Translations under genes and position numbers: made by a program
From: Phascolomyces articulosus
Taxonomy: Eukaryota > Mucoromycota > Mucoromycetes > Mucorales > Lichtheimiaceae
Direction of reading: 5' to 3'
Assembly: GCA_025677815.1 (NCBI GenBank)
Contig: JAIXMP010000037.1
Span: forward strand, 248,001 to 312,000
Length of the DNA: 64,000 nt
In this document: piece by piece, positions 11,920-23,939 of the stretch
How positions within the stretch are numbered: the first letter of the stretch is position 1
How the letters are laid out: each line of letters opens with the position of its first letter
The notes under the pieces: generated by a model
What the model saw: the letters and a program-made list of their open reading frames with translations, nothing else
Told to the model about the DNA's origin: nothing
The model's database searches: none

Positions 11920-12817
11920 ATGCCTGTAAACGCCACTACGATCATATTTTCACCCTACCATGTCGGCATTCGTGACCATCGCGTCGAGAACGGTCCACAC
12001 CGCATTTATTCGCTTGGAATAGTACAAGAATTGGAACGACTTGGTATCAAAGTCCACTTTTGAGAAATTGAGCCAGGAGACAAGTTTGAAGGTGAAATTG
12101 ATCGTAGTTTTGAGATACTTCCACGCACATTCAAGGCTGTCCACGCATCCGTTGAACGAGGAACATTCCCGCTCGTTTTGTCAGACAATTATATGGTAAC
12201 TGTTGGTGCTGCTTGTGGACTCGATATCAAGGATCCCGGATTTATTTACTTCGATGCGCACGATGATTTGGACAGCCCAGATGTCAACTAGAATGGATAC
12301 TTTGATGCCATGTAACTTTCCATGTTACGTGGTGAGAGTTGGAAAAAACTGATGGCCAGTATTCCTGGATAAGCCCCTCAGCATCCGTTCAATTATAATC
12401 GATTTATCTATGTGGGTTTACGTGATCAGAGCAATATTCAACGACAGCGAGTCATTGATGCGGAAATGACTTGCATCTGGGGAAATCCAAATCAAAAAGT
12501 AAACTTTTTATCAGAGTTATACATCCAATTAACACAGAAAAATTATAGTGCAGCACTGGTTCATTTGGATCTTGATAGTTTGAATGATTTTTATGGTAAA
12601 GTGAATGGCTTTCCATACCCTAGAGGTTTATTTGAAGATAATCTGCTTGCATGTATAAATCTCGTACCAAAAAAAAGAGCACCGGTTTCTTTGACCGCAT
12701 GTTTTTTTGATCCGAATGCTGGAGCGAGATGGGGATAAAATTGCAAAAATTGCCATTCGTGCCATCAGTGCCTTTGTTCAATCATTATTCGATACTGGAG
12801 TTTTGGCAAAACACTGA
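11920..12817 (+). pseudogene. Arginase/ureohydrolase-family pseudogene
   Basis: From the ATG at 11920 one frame reads like an arginase-family protein: FSPYHVGIRDHRVENGPHR, GIVQELERLGIKVHF, the metal-site region FIYFDAHDDLDSPDVN, HLDLDSLNDFYGKVNGF, and GLFEDNLLACINLVPKK. It is interrupted by in-frame stops at 12061 (TGA), 12289 (TAG), 12313 (TAA) and 12370 (TAA). A one-base frameshift near 12735 moves the C-terminal DGDKIAKIAIRAI into another frame, which ends at 12815-12817. Ureohydrolases hydrolyse guanidino-type substrates with a Mn2+ pair. The first metal loop, usually G(N/D)(C/H), reads SDNYM here. The copy has no introns, unlike its neighbours. It is clearly non-functional, and its exact ureohydrolase subfamily is not certain. 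Confidence 0.8.
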
Positions 12818-13421
12818 TCCTGTATTGCATTTTTGTGTTCTTCTCGTGTATTAAAGATAGTAAAAAACAATAAAAAAATATATTATTAAGTTTTGGTTTA
12901 GTTGACTAGCAGTTTTTCAAGATTAATGTTACGTGATTATTTCTTTGCTTGCTGTCCTTAAACCATAGTGATACAGTGTCAGTTACTATCCATGGTTAAT
13001 CTTATTTTTGCGACTTTTACTGCTAACCTATGCCAATAATTATTGTCCTTGCGAGTTTTTTTTTTGGGACTGTGTGGCATAATGAAAATACAGGATGTTA
13101 AAATTATGCCAAAAGAATAGTTCTTGTCACAGTTATTGATTTTAGTATAGACGTACATAAGATGAGAAAGTGGTCAAATTAGTTTGAAAACCATAATTAC
13201 TATAGTGTATATTATTGCTTTAAGGTTTTTCATATCACTTTGCCAACAGGATCGGACTAGAGCGGATATGTCCTATTAAGATGCAGCGTTCGCTTAGTCA
13301 TTTCTTAAATAAAATTTAATCTACTATATAATATAGTGTATAGCTATGCCTTCTTTTAATTTGCTTATATTTATAGTAGTAGAAAAATATATGAGTATTT
13401 TACTTAAGAGTTAACTGTTAC
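12818..13421. other. Intergenic, no feature seen
   Basis: AT-rich spacer between the arginase relic and the mariner-like MITE. Nothing recognised. Confidence 0.4.
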
Positions 13422-13423
13422 TA

Positions 13424-13973
13424 CAGTCAACCCTCGAATATCGCAACTCGTTAATTCCAAGGAAAGTGGTGCACTAAGTAAGATTTTGCAAAATTCAGGA
13501 ATTTCTCTCTTTATTAGATTACACATAATTTTAATGCATTAAGTATACTGCATATCGCCATGTTATATAACGAAGTATGGGACAGAACCACGTCTGTGTT
13601 ATCACTGTCCTAAAGAAATAAAAACATTGCTATTTCACATGTTTATATATAATATACATGCAATTATATTTACTTTTTTATCACCATTATTATGCCTACT
13701 ATAGCACGGGCATAGAACGATAACTTTCAATGTGTATAAGAATGCTTTAGCTAAAGTAAACTTACTACTAATAAGATACAGTATCCTTAATATCAGTTTG
13801 TAATTTGCATATTGCAGTTTTATTAAGTATTTCTTTTAAAAGGATTTAGTTTTTATTAATTCTCAATAAACACTGTGCCCTTTGGGCATTAGCTATTTCT
13901 GACAGTCCCAAAATTCCGTTGCAAGTAGTGCAGAGTTTTCAAAATGCGAGGTTGCAAAAACGGGGGTTGACTG
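13424..13973. mobile_element. 550 bp pogo/mariner-like MITE with TA target duplication
   Basis: The element starts CAGTCAACCCTCG and ends with its inverted partner CGGGGGTTGACTG. A TA dinucleotide flanks both sides (13422-13423 and 13974-13975). CAGT tips with a TA duplication are the signature of Tc1/mariner/pogo transposons. The interior has no long reading frame, so this is a non-autonomous derivative. About 95 bp of its right part (about 13800-13895, read in reverse) matches 16636-16730 inside the larger element downstream, which ties the two to one family. Confidence 0.8.
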
Positions 13974-13975
13974 TA

Positions 13976-14509
13976 TTATCTGATATAATGTAATAGCAGC
14001 AGTATCATGTATAATAGACACCGTTAAAAAGTCAACTTTCCCTTATCAATTTTAATATTCAAAGAAGGTAATAGGTATTTTTCGAAGGAAGTAAGTTACA
14101 AAAACTTGCGGATATGCAAAAAAAAAAAAAAAAAAAAACTCGCAAGGATAATACTCAGTGAGTGGTTTAGCAATAAAAGTCGCAAAAAAAAGAAAAAAAG
14201 CCGCAAAGATAGAATCATCCTTAATGTTTCTTGTGTTGCTAAAAGATCAGCTGATTTTTTTTTCACAGTACGTGAGTTCAGACTTCACTTACCCATCATT
14301 GCCGATCCTCCTAGAGCATCATGGAAGAGTGATATTTAAAATATTATACTGATAACCCAAATGAATTAAAAATATATAAAGTATAGTTTATTTTTACTGA
14401 ATACAGTTTCTGAGTCAATTATTATTACTCTTTGTCAAGTATTATATACATAAATTAGCTGTTTAAGCTCTAATATACTTAATCTGAAAACTGTAAGTTT
14501 TGATCATTA
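13976..14509. other. Spacer downstream of the MBOAT gene
   Basis: Contains a 21-base A run near 14117 and Lys/Arg-coding purine tracts. A protein-like tail in two frames at about 14270-14350 follows a good CAG acceptor, but no matching upstream exon is visible, so no gene is called. Confidence 0.35.
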
Positions 14510-16237
14510 CTATTGTTTATAACTAATAATTTCATTCTTGATATTGTTATCAGCTTCTAATACTCGTACTCTGCGTTGATTTTGAATTGAAGACAATGTT
14601 TGACCAAAGACAAGTAAAAAACCCCAAACAATAAAATATAACCAAATATGAATGTAGTATATGCTACTCCAGGCTTTTAGAGAACGTGAAATGTGAAGTA
14701 ATTCAAAAGGTGCCATTAGAAAAGCAACCAGCAAATGAGATGATATATAACATGTAATATCATAAAGAGTTTTCCATCCTCGAAGTGGCACTGATGGGTC
14801 ACAAGCAGACATAACCAGCGGTCGTACAAGGGATCGAACGCGTCCAGCCAAAACTTGATATATTCCATAGGCTGTCAACATCCAATAATATCCTGGTTGA
14901 AATCCGTGCCACATGGATGAGATGGCATAAGTTATCACCATGGCGTTAGATGATTTTATTGATGTCTTTTTGGTTCCAGGAGGGCACATTCACAAATAAA
15001 CATAGTTTTTTAACCAGTTATTTGCACCCACGTTCCAGTAACCTGCAAGTGTTTTGAGTGATTGACCCATTTCGAGGTTATACCAATACACATTATCCAG
15101 CCGATTCCATTGGTGTTTTCCATTCTTGATTCCATTGTAGCCAAATCCTGATAACACACAAGCTCCTTCTGCGAGTAGCCAAATTGAACCATACTTGCAA
15201 TGTTGTACCCGTCCGGTGATTGCGTATACCATCAATCTACAATACACATATCAATTGATATATTGTCAGCATGATTCAATTTTTCATTACAGCCATAATT
15301 ATTAGATAATACTTGTGTGTTTTACTATAGTGCCATTCATCACTCTCATAGGTATATAAAACTTCAAAAATATAAAACTCACTTTGTATATAGTGGTAAT
15401 CTTGTAAAATCGTCATTTAACATTTTAAAGTAATTGTATTTTTGACCGACAAAGGCAACAATAAATGCTGTGATGACGAACCAGATAATCTTTTGGATAG
15501 TAGCCTTGTAAGGTGGAATCTTTCTTTCGGACGAAATGAAAAAATAATTTGTGAACCGATAATAATCCATGTACTCACATGTAGGTCCCACCAGAAACCC
15601 ACCGAAGAAGCAAATCCAACCATAGAATTCAATCATGCTTGGATATTGATCAATCATCATACGCTTGTTATGCTCTGTTAATGTGTTTTTATCTTGTTGT
15701 CGACCATCCATGACATTGAAACCGTAGGACGAAAGTTTAATGGTTGCAATCATAAGAGCTCCAGAATAATCTAGTTTAGAAGATCCTTCGTATCCTTTTA
15801 ACTGTCTGTCAATGTGACTATGAAAAGAATCAATGATAATATATGAGTACTAGTGCATATTTAAAAAGTAAATACTCTACTACTTGACTTGATTTCTATG
15901 AATGTAATTTTTACCATAGTGATATACTGGTCATTGCTATCACAAAATTGACAAGTGGGCCATTTTTAATTCGACAATACTTGAAAAATGTAAATGTAAA
16001 CAATCCCGTCAGGAAGATATGTAGTACGCCCACATAAAGCTTGAGTACATATATCATTACGAATAAGGTATAAGCAATCGAAAAAAGATGCCTACTTAGA
16101 GGATTTCTTGCAGGTAATGTTCGATAGACCAAGGCCAACGGATAGGTTGCAATCATACAAGTGATGAGTTTGATATGGTCAGCGCTGACCTGATCGCCCA
16201 ATTGCTCAGCAATAGATTCAAAAATATTATTATTCAT
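14510..16237 (-). pseudogene. ALE1: MBOAT lysophospholipid acyltransferase (ALE1/LPT1-like), interrupted by one in-frame TGA
   Basis: Exons (minus) are 16237-15915, 15817-15383 and 15236-14510, together 495 codons, a normal family length. Recognisable parts are HIDRQLKGYEG with LDYSGALM and KLSSYGFNV, several hydrophobic spans, the long-loop stretch YGSIWLLAEGACVLSGFGYN, NNWLKNYVYL, and the catalytic-histidine motif MWHGFQPGYYW, then a long C-terminus with more membrane segments. Ale1-type enzymes re-acylate lysophospholipids at the ER. Between YVYL and MCPPGTKK the frame has a TGA at 14990-14992 where the family usually has Arg; a CGA-to-TGA change explains it. Everything before and after is well conserved, so the loss is recent, a sequencing error, or read through. 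A transposon sits 133 bp upstream of the start codon. Confidence 0.85.
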
Positions 16238-17248
16238 AGCGAAGAGATGGAAAATGGTATTAATGTATATGTATATAAATAGAGTTCGACTGTGAGAAAA
16301 AAGAACAAAGAAAAGAGGATGATAAAAATAATAGCACTATCAATAAGGAAGTCTCCATAATATATAGTACAGTCAGCCCCTACTTTTCTTGCAAACCCGA
16401 CTCTTCGAAATCTCGCTTTACGCAACAAAATTTTTGGAAAAGAGAAAAGGAACTTAATCCATATAGAACTCCTTGCCTTCCTGGTAGCAGCTCCCATATT
16501 AATTGTTTAACCTGCTTCCCCCACAATTCCATATCACCACAGTACTTCTATACACTACTCCCCTACATTTTCCCTGTCCCGCGCGACATTAGGTTTTTTC
16601 TCCCCCCCCTCTTATTATATCTGTCTCTGACTACTATAGCCCAAAAGGCACAGTGTTAATTGAGAATTAAATAAAAACCACATCTTTTAAGGAAAAGAAG
16701 CTTAATGAGAACGCAATATGTAACTTGCAACGAGTTTTTTGAGCATTGCACCTTATCGAAAATAAACAAATACCCTTAAATGGTAGTAGCCCCTCTGTAT
16801 ATATTTTCTAAACAATGAACAACAAATATGCGTTCTATAAATTATTATATTTTCTCCAATGCCTTGACAGGCAGTATATAATGGTTTTGAAGTAGATGTA
16901 AATGTTTATGTTTTTTATTGGTTTTCGAGTTCCCAATATAGATTCTTAAAGAAGTATAGACAGAGCAGGTTTAGTTTTATTATGCATAACCTGATATATA
17001 TAGACACTTTTTATTAATAAACAAGAGGAACTTCAAAGATAAATAAAAGAAAATAGAAATAGAGATGAGGAGATACTACTTAAAATAAAAAATTAGAAGG
17101 AATTGTTGGCTCGAAAAAAAAAAGTCATCGACTCAAAAAAAAAAAAAAAAAAGATACAAATGTAATCCATGTTGTCTTAAATAAAGAAATCTTCAAGTGA
17201 AGATTGTTTGAATATGATCTCCGTGTAAAACTATGGCAAATTCCACGT

Positions 17249-17252
<4 letters not shown>

Positions 17253-17284
<32 letters not shown>
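17253..17284. repeat. 32 bp poly-T run
   Basis: Unbroken T tract inside the pogo-like element, at the 3' end of the transposase relic. Confidence 0.95.
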
Positions 17285-17285
<1 letters not shown>

Positions 17286-17286
<1 letters not shown>

Positions 17287-17820
17287 CTGGTAGTGCTCTT
17301 CATCATCCAGAAATGTTACTACTACATTTACTGCTTCGATCTTTTGCTGGAGAGAAAATTCTTGGATATTGTTTTGGAGTTCTTCATTTTCCTGTATTTC
17401 ATCTTCTGTTCTTCGCACAAGGGCAATAATAGCATCATCGTTCAGTGGAGCCGGAGTAGGATTCCCCTCAAACTCTGGATCAATGTAAGATTTGTATTCC
17501 GTTTCACTAAAGTCAAGACCATATACGCCAGAAACATGAGTGCGGATTTCGTCTTCAACTACATCCTGGCGTTCGAATTCAGTTTCTTCAGCATCACCAT
17601 ATTTGGTGCCAAACCAAAATGCACCGGGAAAAACTTTATCGAAACAGTATCGGACTGTTTCAGCATGGATGTGTTTATCCCAAACACGGCGTACCTACTT
17701 CATGGCTGTTAGGACTGGTATTTTGATTATCCACTGCCCTCCGTTGGTAATTAAATCTCGATTACCACGAGCAACAGTTTCATCGTATACTCTTCGATAC
17801 TTGTAATTGCTTTTATAAAT
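17286..17820 (-). pseudogene. Pogo-like DDE transposase, C-terminal remnant
   Basis: The minus frame reads YKYRRVYDETVARG, WIIKIPVLTAMK, a TAG stop (17695-17697), then VRRVWDKHIHAETVRYCFDK, VFPGAFWFGTKYGD, an acidic tail and an EEELQNN-like helical C-terminus. The pattern of a Trp in a short helix followed by a TVRYCF-type helix is typical of the end of Tigger/pogo DDE domains, where it reads like W..V...TI.NCFRHAG. The N-terminal DNA-binding part and catalytic acids are not visible. A 32-base poly-T run (17253-17284) disrupts the 3' end. Non-functional. Confidence 0.6.
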
Positions 17821-18005
17821 AAACCAAAATATAGTAGAAAATTATCATATATATTGAACCGTTTAAAAAATTATTTTTTTATTAATAAATCAACAATGAT
17901 ATATATTAACTTTATTATGATGCAATCCCTGCTTTTTGCGAAATTTGACTTTATGTAACAAAAACTAGGAAAATGCCACTTTTGCGAAAGCGGGGGTTGT
18001 CTGTA

Positions 18006-20218
18006 ATTTACCCCAAAAATTGATTGTGTCCCTGTTCCAGCCCTATTTATATTACTAACAAGTCGAAATCATATATAACACCAAATGACTCTGGGCAGAA
18101 AAGAAAATAATATTGGTGTTTCTAGAGCTTCTATTTTAAATAAACTTTGATTTATATTTGACATCATGTATAGAAATATGAATTCTATTGTTTTCTATAC
18201 AGCTGCTTATCAATATAAAAATGGTAGACCATTGTGGGCATAATTACTTTGGTCCTTTTAATATGGTGTAATAATGACGATCAATAGATAAATGAAAAGG
18301 GTTTCAGCATAGATGTTGTTGTTGTTGTTTTTTACATAGACAGTATTACTGTTGTCCTATTTTTATATATCAGTTAATGAGAATTATCCAACGAGTATAG
18401 TATATTCTGCTTGTCAAAAGGGCTTTGTTCACGCTCCTGAACATGTGTGACTGATATCCTATGAAAAGGGAATTAGCAAGGAGCATATAAAACATGGCCG
18501 TAAATGGTAGTTTATAAGATAAAAACTTGTTGTTGCTAAGGTAATAATGTATATAAACTTGACTACTACTATCACGGCCCTTAAGGGCGAAAAAAAAACA
18601 TATTGAGTTTCTTTTAATACTGCAAGAGTTTCTAAAACGGACCAAGCAAATGTATATCTCCTTATAAGCTAATATAATATGTATAATGGATCAATGTATA
18701 TCTTTTAAAATATGATACGCATCGTCTTTAAATTGGACATATCAATATTGAATATACAACCATTGGTTTCATTTTTTATGATCAATTACCTACTATTATG
18801 TAGTCAAAGGAATACAATACACTGAATAAAAGAAATGTTACGATGAGTAATCTTCTACACGCCGTTCATTCTTCTTAAGATAGGTTATCTAGATGTACTT
18901 CTTTGGCATGAAAAAAATCTATGGTGAGATGGCATTTATTATTCTTCGGCCTTTCTTGGAAATGGAAAAGGTTTTAAAAATGGTGACCCTTACAGCAATC
19001 AGATGCAAAATCCATAAGTTAGGAGTACACTTGTTTTTTTATTTTTTTTTTATTTTTTGTAGATGACCTTCTAATTATGATTGTAATAGGATATATAATT
19101 TGTAAACATATAAACAACGCGCCACCGTTTCCTTCTTTAGGGTAACTTTCAGGAGTAGTAGTAAAGCATTGTTATAAACGTAATGCTGTTTAATGACACG
19201 ATAATATAGAAAATAACTCAATTTATATTGCGTAGAAAAGTGTATAGGTTTTATCTAATAAATATACTATCTATATCCATTGAATTTATGGACCAATAAT
19301 TTTTTTGAAATCAACATCTATTAGCTACTTATTTTTTTCCTAGCCATAGAAGACAAGAATCGGATGTTTAGAGACGCTTCTTTAATCCCATTTTTGTAAA
19401 TACATATGTATTAGAATGTATCAGAATGATATTTAAATGTCATTTTAAAAGTTTAGATCTTATGCAGCTGTTGATCTTGCAGATAAGGCAAGTCAATTTT
19501 CATCTTTTTAGAGTATATTATAATAATATGACAGAAAGGATATGAATGTTTTCTTTTTCTCTCCTTCTTCTGCAAGCAACATACATTCTATTATTACATG
19601 CTATACTTGGTCATAGTAATACAAGTCATTAATAAACTATTTTAGTTTATTGTACCATTTGCAATACTACAGTAATATAATCAAATATTGTTTTCGTTTT
19701 ATTGGCTAAAGTTGGTTTGTAGATGTTTTTTAATGCTATTTTTTTTTTGTAAAGGCATTATATCATCATTTTATACTAACAAACTACTTAATCGGTTATG
19801 ATATTTTTCACTTTTTTTGCTCGTGCAAAAATGTCGTCAATTACGATGATATGAAACTAAACCAGATCAGGTTAATATGGTCAAGTTGTTTTGATTTTTC
19901 CTCATATTCGTTTGTTGTACCGTTGTGTTACTTTAAGATCAATACACAAAAAAACACCTTGCCTATTTCCACGTTAATTCATTTGATGGTTTTATGCTCA
20001 TTTTAGAATTATATGACGAAAAGAGGTTATTATTCCGTTAGAGTAATAAAATAAAGTATTACTAGTCTTATATTTATATCTATTAATTAGGATGAAAATG
20101 AGAATGGAATTTCTTCTATAGTTCTAATGCGGTTATTATATCTTTTTATAACCTAAAAAAGAATAATAATAATAAAAAGGATAATATTTACAAAAAGAAA
20201 AAATAATAATAATAATTA
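18006..20218. other. Intergenic, 2.2 kb without a gene
   Basis: AT-rich with only chance frames. A 91-codon minus frame at 18370-18645 has no family features. A GTT repeat lies at 18313-18329. The last 150 bp are AAT/AAG-rich next to the 3' end of the kinase-like gene. Confidence 0.45.
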
Positions 20219-22170
20219 TTAAAAAATAGATAATTTCTGGCGTAAAGAAGAATGGATGTTATAAGCCCAAAGGCTATATTCTAATCTATGATAATTCCAC
20301 CATGCCACTGCGAACCGTTTTACAAGTTGCCAACTGAACCCAGCCGTGGTCACCTTTTCCACGATACTTTGCTTTGCTTCAACCCATACAGCTTTAGCAC
20401 AAAACTGACCCATGATGGCATATGTACGATATTGTCCCGGTTTGGATGCATTTCGTAAAAGTTCATCCACATTGCGCAAGAGATCACCTGTTTTCAATAA
20501 AAGTAACATGACGCGAGGTAATGAAGATAAAATATCCGCAATACGTCGAAAGAAATGCAAGGTGGGTTTGTTAGCTACTCGATCGATTTCTATCGTTGTT
20601 CTTGCTGATGATAAACTGGTGGATCGAATGGTATGCCATTCTCGTCCAGTTAACATGGAGGCAAAAAGTCGATGATCACATCCACCTACAAGGGCACAAT
20701 AACGTTCAATGCCATCTTCATCTCCTTCAATCAAGGAGGTCCATAAATGGGCATAATTCACTCGCAATTCTTTCGAAAGGGTTCGATATACGCCATGGTC
20801 TAGTAAGACAATGTCAAAGTTCCGCCCTGTATCACTGTTTTCATTAGCTCGAATCATGATGTTGCCTGGATCTGGATTTTGATAATAAAAAGTTAGAAAA
20901 ACGAGTGATAGAATATTGGATTGAGGATCAAATGGAAATATAGATATATATATACTTACGAGGATCGCAATGTACAAATCTTGATTATAGAAAGAGAAAA
21001 ATAGGTAAGTATAAATTAGATGCATAACCCATATAATAATTTAGTTGCTTACCCATGCAAAAACATCATTTGCGAAAAGATCGAAATTAATTCAGTAGAG
21101 ACAGCGCTTGGATCAATATGATGTTTCTTCATATATTCCAAATCATCAATTCTAGTTCCACAGATATCTAAATAAAAAAGGTTTTTGAGTTTCTCTGTCT
21201 CTTTTATTTTTTCTATACATTTACCACACACTCTCCTCAACTATGAATCCAGTCTTAATAACTTACATTCCATACAAATAATACGTCTATCGGCCCAGAG
21301 CACCTTGGGTACTACCAATGATGTACAATCCTCTGCAAACTGTTTTGTCACCTTGCGTGCATTCTCTGCCTCAAACGAAAAGTCCAGCTCCTGTGGTAAC
21401 GACTCACGCATATCCTCTGCTACCCAATAAAATCCAAAATTGGGGAAAATGGATTGAATGGTATCAAAGATCCAAGACACTGTATTAATATCAATACGAC
21501 AAAACTCATCCAATTTTGGATGTTGAATTTTCACAGCAACCCATTCCCCTGTTTCTTTCAATCGAGCTCGATGCACTTGCGCCAAGGAAGCAACGCCAAT
21601 CGGTTCAAAATCAAAATAGGAGAAAAGATCTTCTAGTGTGTGGTGTGTATCCATATATATGAGTTGACGAATTTCCTGTGGAGAACTAGCTCGTTCGCAT
21701 CGATCTTGCAAGACTGCCAATGTCGATGTCCATTCTTCGGGCAAGACAAAGATCATGGAAGAAATATGCTGACCCCATTTTATATAGATGCCACCCAGCG
21801 ATTGCAAGGTGTCAAGGACTCGTTGAGCACTTCGTTTATGACAAGCGGATTTGGCTGATTCTTTCTCTTCTTCCGGGGCATTCATTAATGCCCATTGGTA
21901 ATCAAGGGCAATCACAGTTCCTGTAGCAATCGCTTTTCCGGAACGTTGAAATGTTTGAACATAGTAACGGAAAAGATCATTGGTATCGTACAGGACTATT
22001 CCGGAACCACTAGCTATTCCGATCCCGGTAAGAATGGCTGTCATGATTTTATACCTTCTTGCTGGTTGCCATGGTTTTGATTGTGTATGAAGACCATGTT
22101 GGCCATGGACCCGATGGGTTCGTAAATGGTGACTGAATAAAGCATGGGGCCTTGCAAGCCTTTTCAACAT
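20219..22170 (-). CDS. MCP2: ABC1/ADCK (UbiB-family) kinase-like protein, mitochondrial, MCP2/ADCK1-like
   Basis: Exons (minus) are 22170-21267, 21167-21053, 20979-20960 and 20871-20219 (563 aa). Hallmarks in order: a basic N-terminus suited to mitochondrial import, a membrane segment near residue 50, LGGIYIKWGQHIS (the family's KxGQ), PIGVASLAQVHRA, the ATP-binding lysine in WVAVKIQHP, ICMEYICGTRIDDL, the catalytic loop HGFVHCDPHPGNIMIR and VLLDHGVYR in place of DFG. These belong to the UbiB atypical kinases. Mcp2 and ADCK1 act at the mitochondrial inner membrane in lipid homeostasis. All key residues are present. The catalytic FVHCDP is encoded by a 20-nt exon, which restores the motif exactly with good GT-AG sites on both sides. 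Placement with MCP2 rather than another ADCK branch is inference from the KxGQ context. Confidence 0.88.
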
Positions 22171-22333
22171 TCAGGAACCAAAAATAATAATAAAGAAATA
22201 AAGTAGTGGAAAACCCCTTTCCCTCAGTGGTTCGAATTTTTTTTTTTTGTCATCCCCGAAGCACTTTTTTCGGTTTCAAAAACTTTTTTTTTGTCACTGC
22301 ATAAATAATTTATATATTTTTTATTACAACACA

Positions 22334-23939
22334 ATGAGAGGAAATCCGAAAGATCAGTATAGTGAAGAAGAAGAATTTGAACAAGAAGAAATGGATTATA
22401 GTGATAATGACGAAGAACAATATCAAGTAAGAATCAATAATTCATTGGACCATTGATTTCTAGATCAAAAAAAAAACTCATAATGATCGATCATTAGGAT
22501 TACAGTCAAGACGAAGAAGAGGAAGACGACGACGACGACGATTCACAAGACGAACAACCACAGAAAGCCAAACTGGATAAATTAAAACGAAGTAAATAAT
22601 AATAAAAAAGGAGATATAGAACACAACTCACGACCCTCCTGGTTTTTTTTTTGTTTTTTGTTTTTTTTTTTTTCGTCGGTATAAGATTAATTTATTTTTT
22701 ATATTTTCAAGGTCTAGCCCATGTTTCATTTGAGCAGCTCACTGATGTGAAAAATAAAATCGAAGGAGAAGAAAATGATACATCGAGTTCCCTGAAAGTA
22801 TCGAAAGAACAAATCATGCGGGACGTCAAAGGTGCTATAAAGAAACTTGGTAAAGATCGGATACGACGTACCAAACGAGATATGAAACGTGATAATAGTA
22901 ATAGGTAAGTAGAGGGATCATCATCAAACATGATTTATTTACAATCAAATTAAATAAAGTGGAAATAAATCAGAAACAAGAGAAAATAAAATATTTATTG
23001 ATTTTGCCCGTACTAATTTATCTTTCATCAATTTATTATCTCATCAATATATATCATAATATAATAGCCCAATGGAAGTGTCATCTAAAAAAGCCGTCAG
23101 TCGTTACCGTGAAGTCGTACCAACATCTGGACCAGTGAGTTAATATTTTTATATTACATTATTTTATATATCTATTTTATATTCGCTGAAAATAATAATG
23201 GGCAAAATCTTTTGACAATGAACTAATAATCAATCATTAAAGAAAAAACGAGATCCAAGATTTGACAAGTTATCTGGACAATTAAACCAAGATTTATTTG
23301 AAAAATCTTATTCTTTTTTGGATGATTATAAAAAATCAGAACAAGATATGCTTCGAAAGAGTATCAAGAAAGAAAAGAATCAGGAGACAAGAACGAATAT
23401 GGAATCATTATTAACGAAAATGGTAAATTGGGTTTATTTGGCGTTTAAACGCGTGTGTGTATGCTTTCACAAAAAAAAAAGATCGTAGTGAATCTTGATG
23501 TCGGTTGGCTTGATTTTTGTGTGAATTATTTTAGTTCAAAGGCAAAAGAGCTGACATTTAGTTATTTTATTAAGGTTTCCCGTGAGGCCACCGAAAAGCA
23601 AACTAAGCGAAAACAGCAATTATTGCGTGAGCGTAAAAAGGCTGAAGCCGAGCTTGTGAAACAAGGCAAAAAGCCTTACTTCTTGAAACGATGTGAGTAA
23701 CATTACAAAACAAGTTGGACTTTAAAAAAAAGACTTATTAATACACGTTTATATTATATGAACTCGTTTCTTCTAATACACTTATTATCACTCTATTAGC
23801 GGAAGAACGTAAATTAGAACTAATGGATAAATATCAACAATTGGGAGAAAAGAATATGGACAAGATTCTTGCGAAACGAAGAAAGAAAAATGCGGCAAAG
23901 GATCATCGTCGTGTTCCATTCAAAAGGAGATCGGAGTAA
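22334..23939 (+). CDS. RRP36: rRNA processing protein RRP36
   Basis: Seven exons: 22334-22426, 22498-22591, 22712-22904, 23068-23134, 23243-23422, 23575-23692 and 23800-23939 (294 aa). The N-terminus is very acidic (runs of Glu and Asp). A central part with LAHVSFEQL follows, then the family signature PMEVSSKKAVSRYREVVPT and KKRDPRFDKLSGQ, a helix with YSFLDDYKKSEQDM, and a Lys/Arg-rich C-terminus including QGKKPYFLKRSEERKLEL and a final KRR. Rrp36 works in the nucleolus in early cleavage of pre-rRNA for the small subunit. Length and order match the family. It is transcribed divergently from the kinase-like gene, with about 160 bp between the two start codons, so they share an upstream region. 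Confidence 0.93.

Larger units (their letters stand above)
16370..18003. mobile_element. Pogo/Tigger-like DNA transposon remnant
   Basis: The left tip CAGTCAGCCCC (16370) and right tip CGGGGGTTGTCTG (ending 18003) are inverted and flanked by TA (16368-16369 and 18004-18005). Inside, on the minus strand, lies the C-terminal part of a DDE-type transposase. The region 16636-16730 matches the subterminal part of the 550 bp MITE at 13.4-14.0 kb. At about 1.63 kb the element keeps only part of a transposase gene and is not autonomous. Its left end lies 133 bp upstream of the MBOAT start codon. Confidence 0.75.

Noticed and set aside
15442..15681. 79-codon plus frame over MBOAT exon 2
   Set aside because: Antisense of a recognised exon.
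16234..16497. Upstream minus frame that could extend the MBOAT N-terminus
   Set aside because: It runs through the end of the pogo-like element and is not in the gene's frame.
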